From Actinomycetota bacterium (GTDB taxonomy: Bacteria > Actinomycetota > Humimicrobiia > Humimicrobiales > Humimicrobiaceae), in NCBI GenBank assembly GCA_016932375.1, contig JAFGDA010000055.1:1-22509 (forward strand): 22,509 nucleotides of DNA. The letters are read 5' to 3'. The position numbers and the translations under genes are program-made. Every line of letters starts with the position of its first letter. Positions within the stretch are counted from its first letter, which is position 1. Below are positions 22,413 to 22,509 of this stretch, piece by piece. Below the pieces are notes generated by a model that was given only the letters and a program-made list of their open reading frames with translations, was not told where the DNA came from and made no database searches.

Positions 22413-22509
22413 ATCCTTTTTCTATATTCAGTTTTTTATTTTATGTTATTTAATTTCGTCAGATGTTAAGAATAACTTAAATATTATTTTAAAAAATTAT
22501 GCAATTAAA

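Overview
The window is almost wholly one large flagellar biosynthesis operon. All 26 convincing genes lie on the minus strand, so transcription runs from the right edge to the left. In transcription order: leader - flgB - flgC - fliE - fliF - fliG - fliH - fliI - fliJ - lytic transglycosylase - fliK - flgD - TIGR02530-type gene - flgE - flbD - flbD - motA - motB - fliL - fliM - fliN - fliO - fliP - fliQ - fliR - flhB - flhA - an unknown two-helix membrane protein. No rRNA, tRNA, CRISPR array, transposase or phage gene was seen, and no convincing plus-strand gene.

Organism: the gene order (flbD and motAB after flgE, a TIGR02530 gene beside flgD, a short FlgD, no P-ring or L-ring genes in the window) matches Clostridia-like Bacillota or a related monoderm lineage. 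The lytic transglycosylase between fliJ and fliK recalls actinobacterial flagellar clusters, though that is from memory. Composition is moderately AT-rich, with many ATA (Ile) and AGG (Arg) codons. I would not name a genus.

Layout: 22248-22509 is an AT-rich leader with a strong minus-strand intrinsic terminator, a TATAAT box just upstream of it, and a second foldable element ending against the flgB ribosome-binding site. 18043-22247 encodes proximal rod, MS-ring and the rotor protein FliG. 14633-17992 encodes the export ATPase complex and a muramidase. 10373-14512 encodes hook-length control, hook cap and hook. 6313-10279 encodes stator, FliL and C-ring. 714-6332 encodes the membrane export gate. 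177-674 is unknown. Spacing is tight (4-nt flhB/flhA overlap, 20-nt fliN/fliO overlap, 32-nt motA/motB overlap), so extensive co-transcription and translational coupling are likely.

The operon itself is a known system; I do not see a wholly new one. Deviations worth attention: FliM has no N-terminal EIDALL-type CheY-binding peptide, although an EIDLFLNA string lies just upstream in its frame beyond a stop codon; FlhB carries NPTT where NPTH is almost universal, and its PLAR-like motif is degenerate; flbD is tandemly duplicated; strong GC-rich hairpins sit directly before the ribosome-binding sites of flgE and the second flbD; a 12-codon reading frame with an excellent ribosome-binding site couples flgE to flbD; and the leader could fold in competing ways.
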